Source of the DNA: Micromonospora sp. CB01531 | Lineage (GTDB): Bacteria; Actinomycetota; Actinomycetes; Mycobacteriales; Micromonosporaceae | Direction: 5' to 3' | Assembly (NCBI RefSeq): GCF_001905095.1 | Contig: NZ_LWLS01000061.1 | Coordinates: 1 to 64,000, forward strand | Length of the DNA: 64,000 bases | Shown: piece by piece, positions 63,872 to 64,000 of the stretch | How positions within the stretch are numbered: position 1 is the first letter of the stretch | How the letters are laid out: every line of letters starts with the position of its first letter | Made by a program: the position numbers and the translations under genes | Notes under the pieces: model-generated | Told to the model about the DNA's origin: nothing | The model's database searches: none | The model's input: the letters and a program-made list of their open reading frames with translations, nothing else

Positions 63872-64000
63872 GTCGACCAGGTTAGAACCCGGTGTCACGC
63901 CCCCGGCCGAGTCGCCGGCCACCCGGCGCGACCCCACGCCCCGCCAGGTCGGCGAAATGGCGGCAGCCCGCCAGGGCGGCCCCGCCCCGGCATGCCCCCG

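Overview
The window is high-G+C actinobacterial chromosome. Gene order, short actinobacterial signature proteins (DUF2550, DUF3105, DUF305, DUF6412), a long arginine-rich Rho and the F1Fo-ATP synthase layout point to a Micromonospora-like member of the Micromonosporaceae; this placement is an inference from content, not a database match. Most of the window is core genome, with an accessory stretch at about 41-54 kb and a secreted carbohydrate-enzyme stretch at the right end.

Layout. 1-987: no recognisable gene, two tandem repeat arrays. 988-12021 (minus strand): glyA-atpI, a strong hairpin, then atpZ-atpB-E-F-H-A-G-D, another strong hairpin, a LytR-CpsA-Psr gene, and finally a short atpC with a DUF2550 gene. 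12052-19737: class A penicillin-binding protein, low-molecular-weight tyrosine phosphatase, tsaC, prmC, a divergent soluble diguanylate cyclase, prfA and rpmE. 19989-24443: a T4-type polynucleotide kinase/phosphatase and a 1151-residue secreted glycosidase/phosphoesterase. 24598-39395 (minus): argS-lysA-hom-thrC, then an RND pump, a polysaccharide deacetylase and an MFS transporter, then thrB and rho. The threonine pathway is therefore split by about 6 kb.

39494-54519: DUF3105/DUF305 pair, a degenerate IS630-like transposase derivative, tRNA-Arg(CCG), a stand-alone LigD-type polymerase, a MocR regulator facing a cupin/PEP-mutase pair, an HxlR-MFS pair, a TetR-MMPL pair with a doubled palindromic operator, and an erythromycin-esterase homologue close to an Erm-type rRNA methyltransferase. 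Four drug-export or drug-resistance units in less than 10 kb make this a resistance-rich region. The erm gene is preceded by a 409-base leader holding a 38-codon open frame with Arg-X-Arg motifs and two hairpins, so inducible control is possible.

54691-64000: two small membrane proteins, an SDR reductase, a trehalose-synthase-like GH13 enzyme, DUF1349 and DedA proteins, then a secreted CBM2-FN3-GH18 chitinase and a secreted GH16-CBM6 beta-glucanase. Each secreted enzyme has a near-consensus promoter, and the glucanase carries a perfect LacI/CebR-style palindrome over its predicted transcription start. A second YidC/Oxa1 insertase and a DUF6412 protein close the window. Convergent gene pairs are mostly separated by perfect hairpins, and two dispersed palindromic repeat families are each represented twice.
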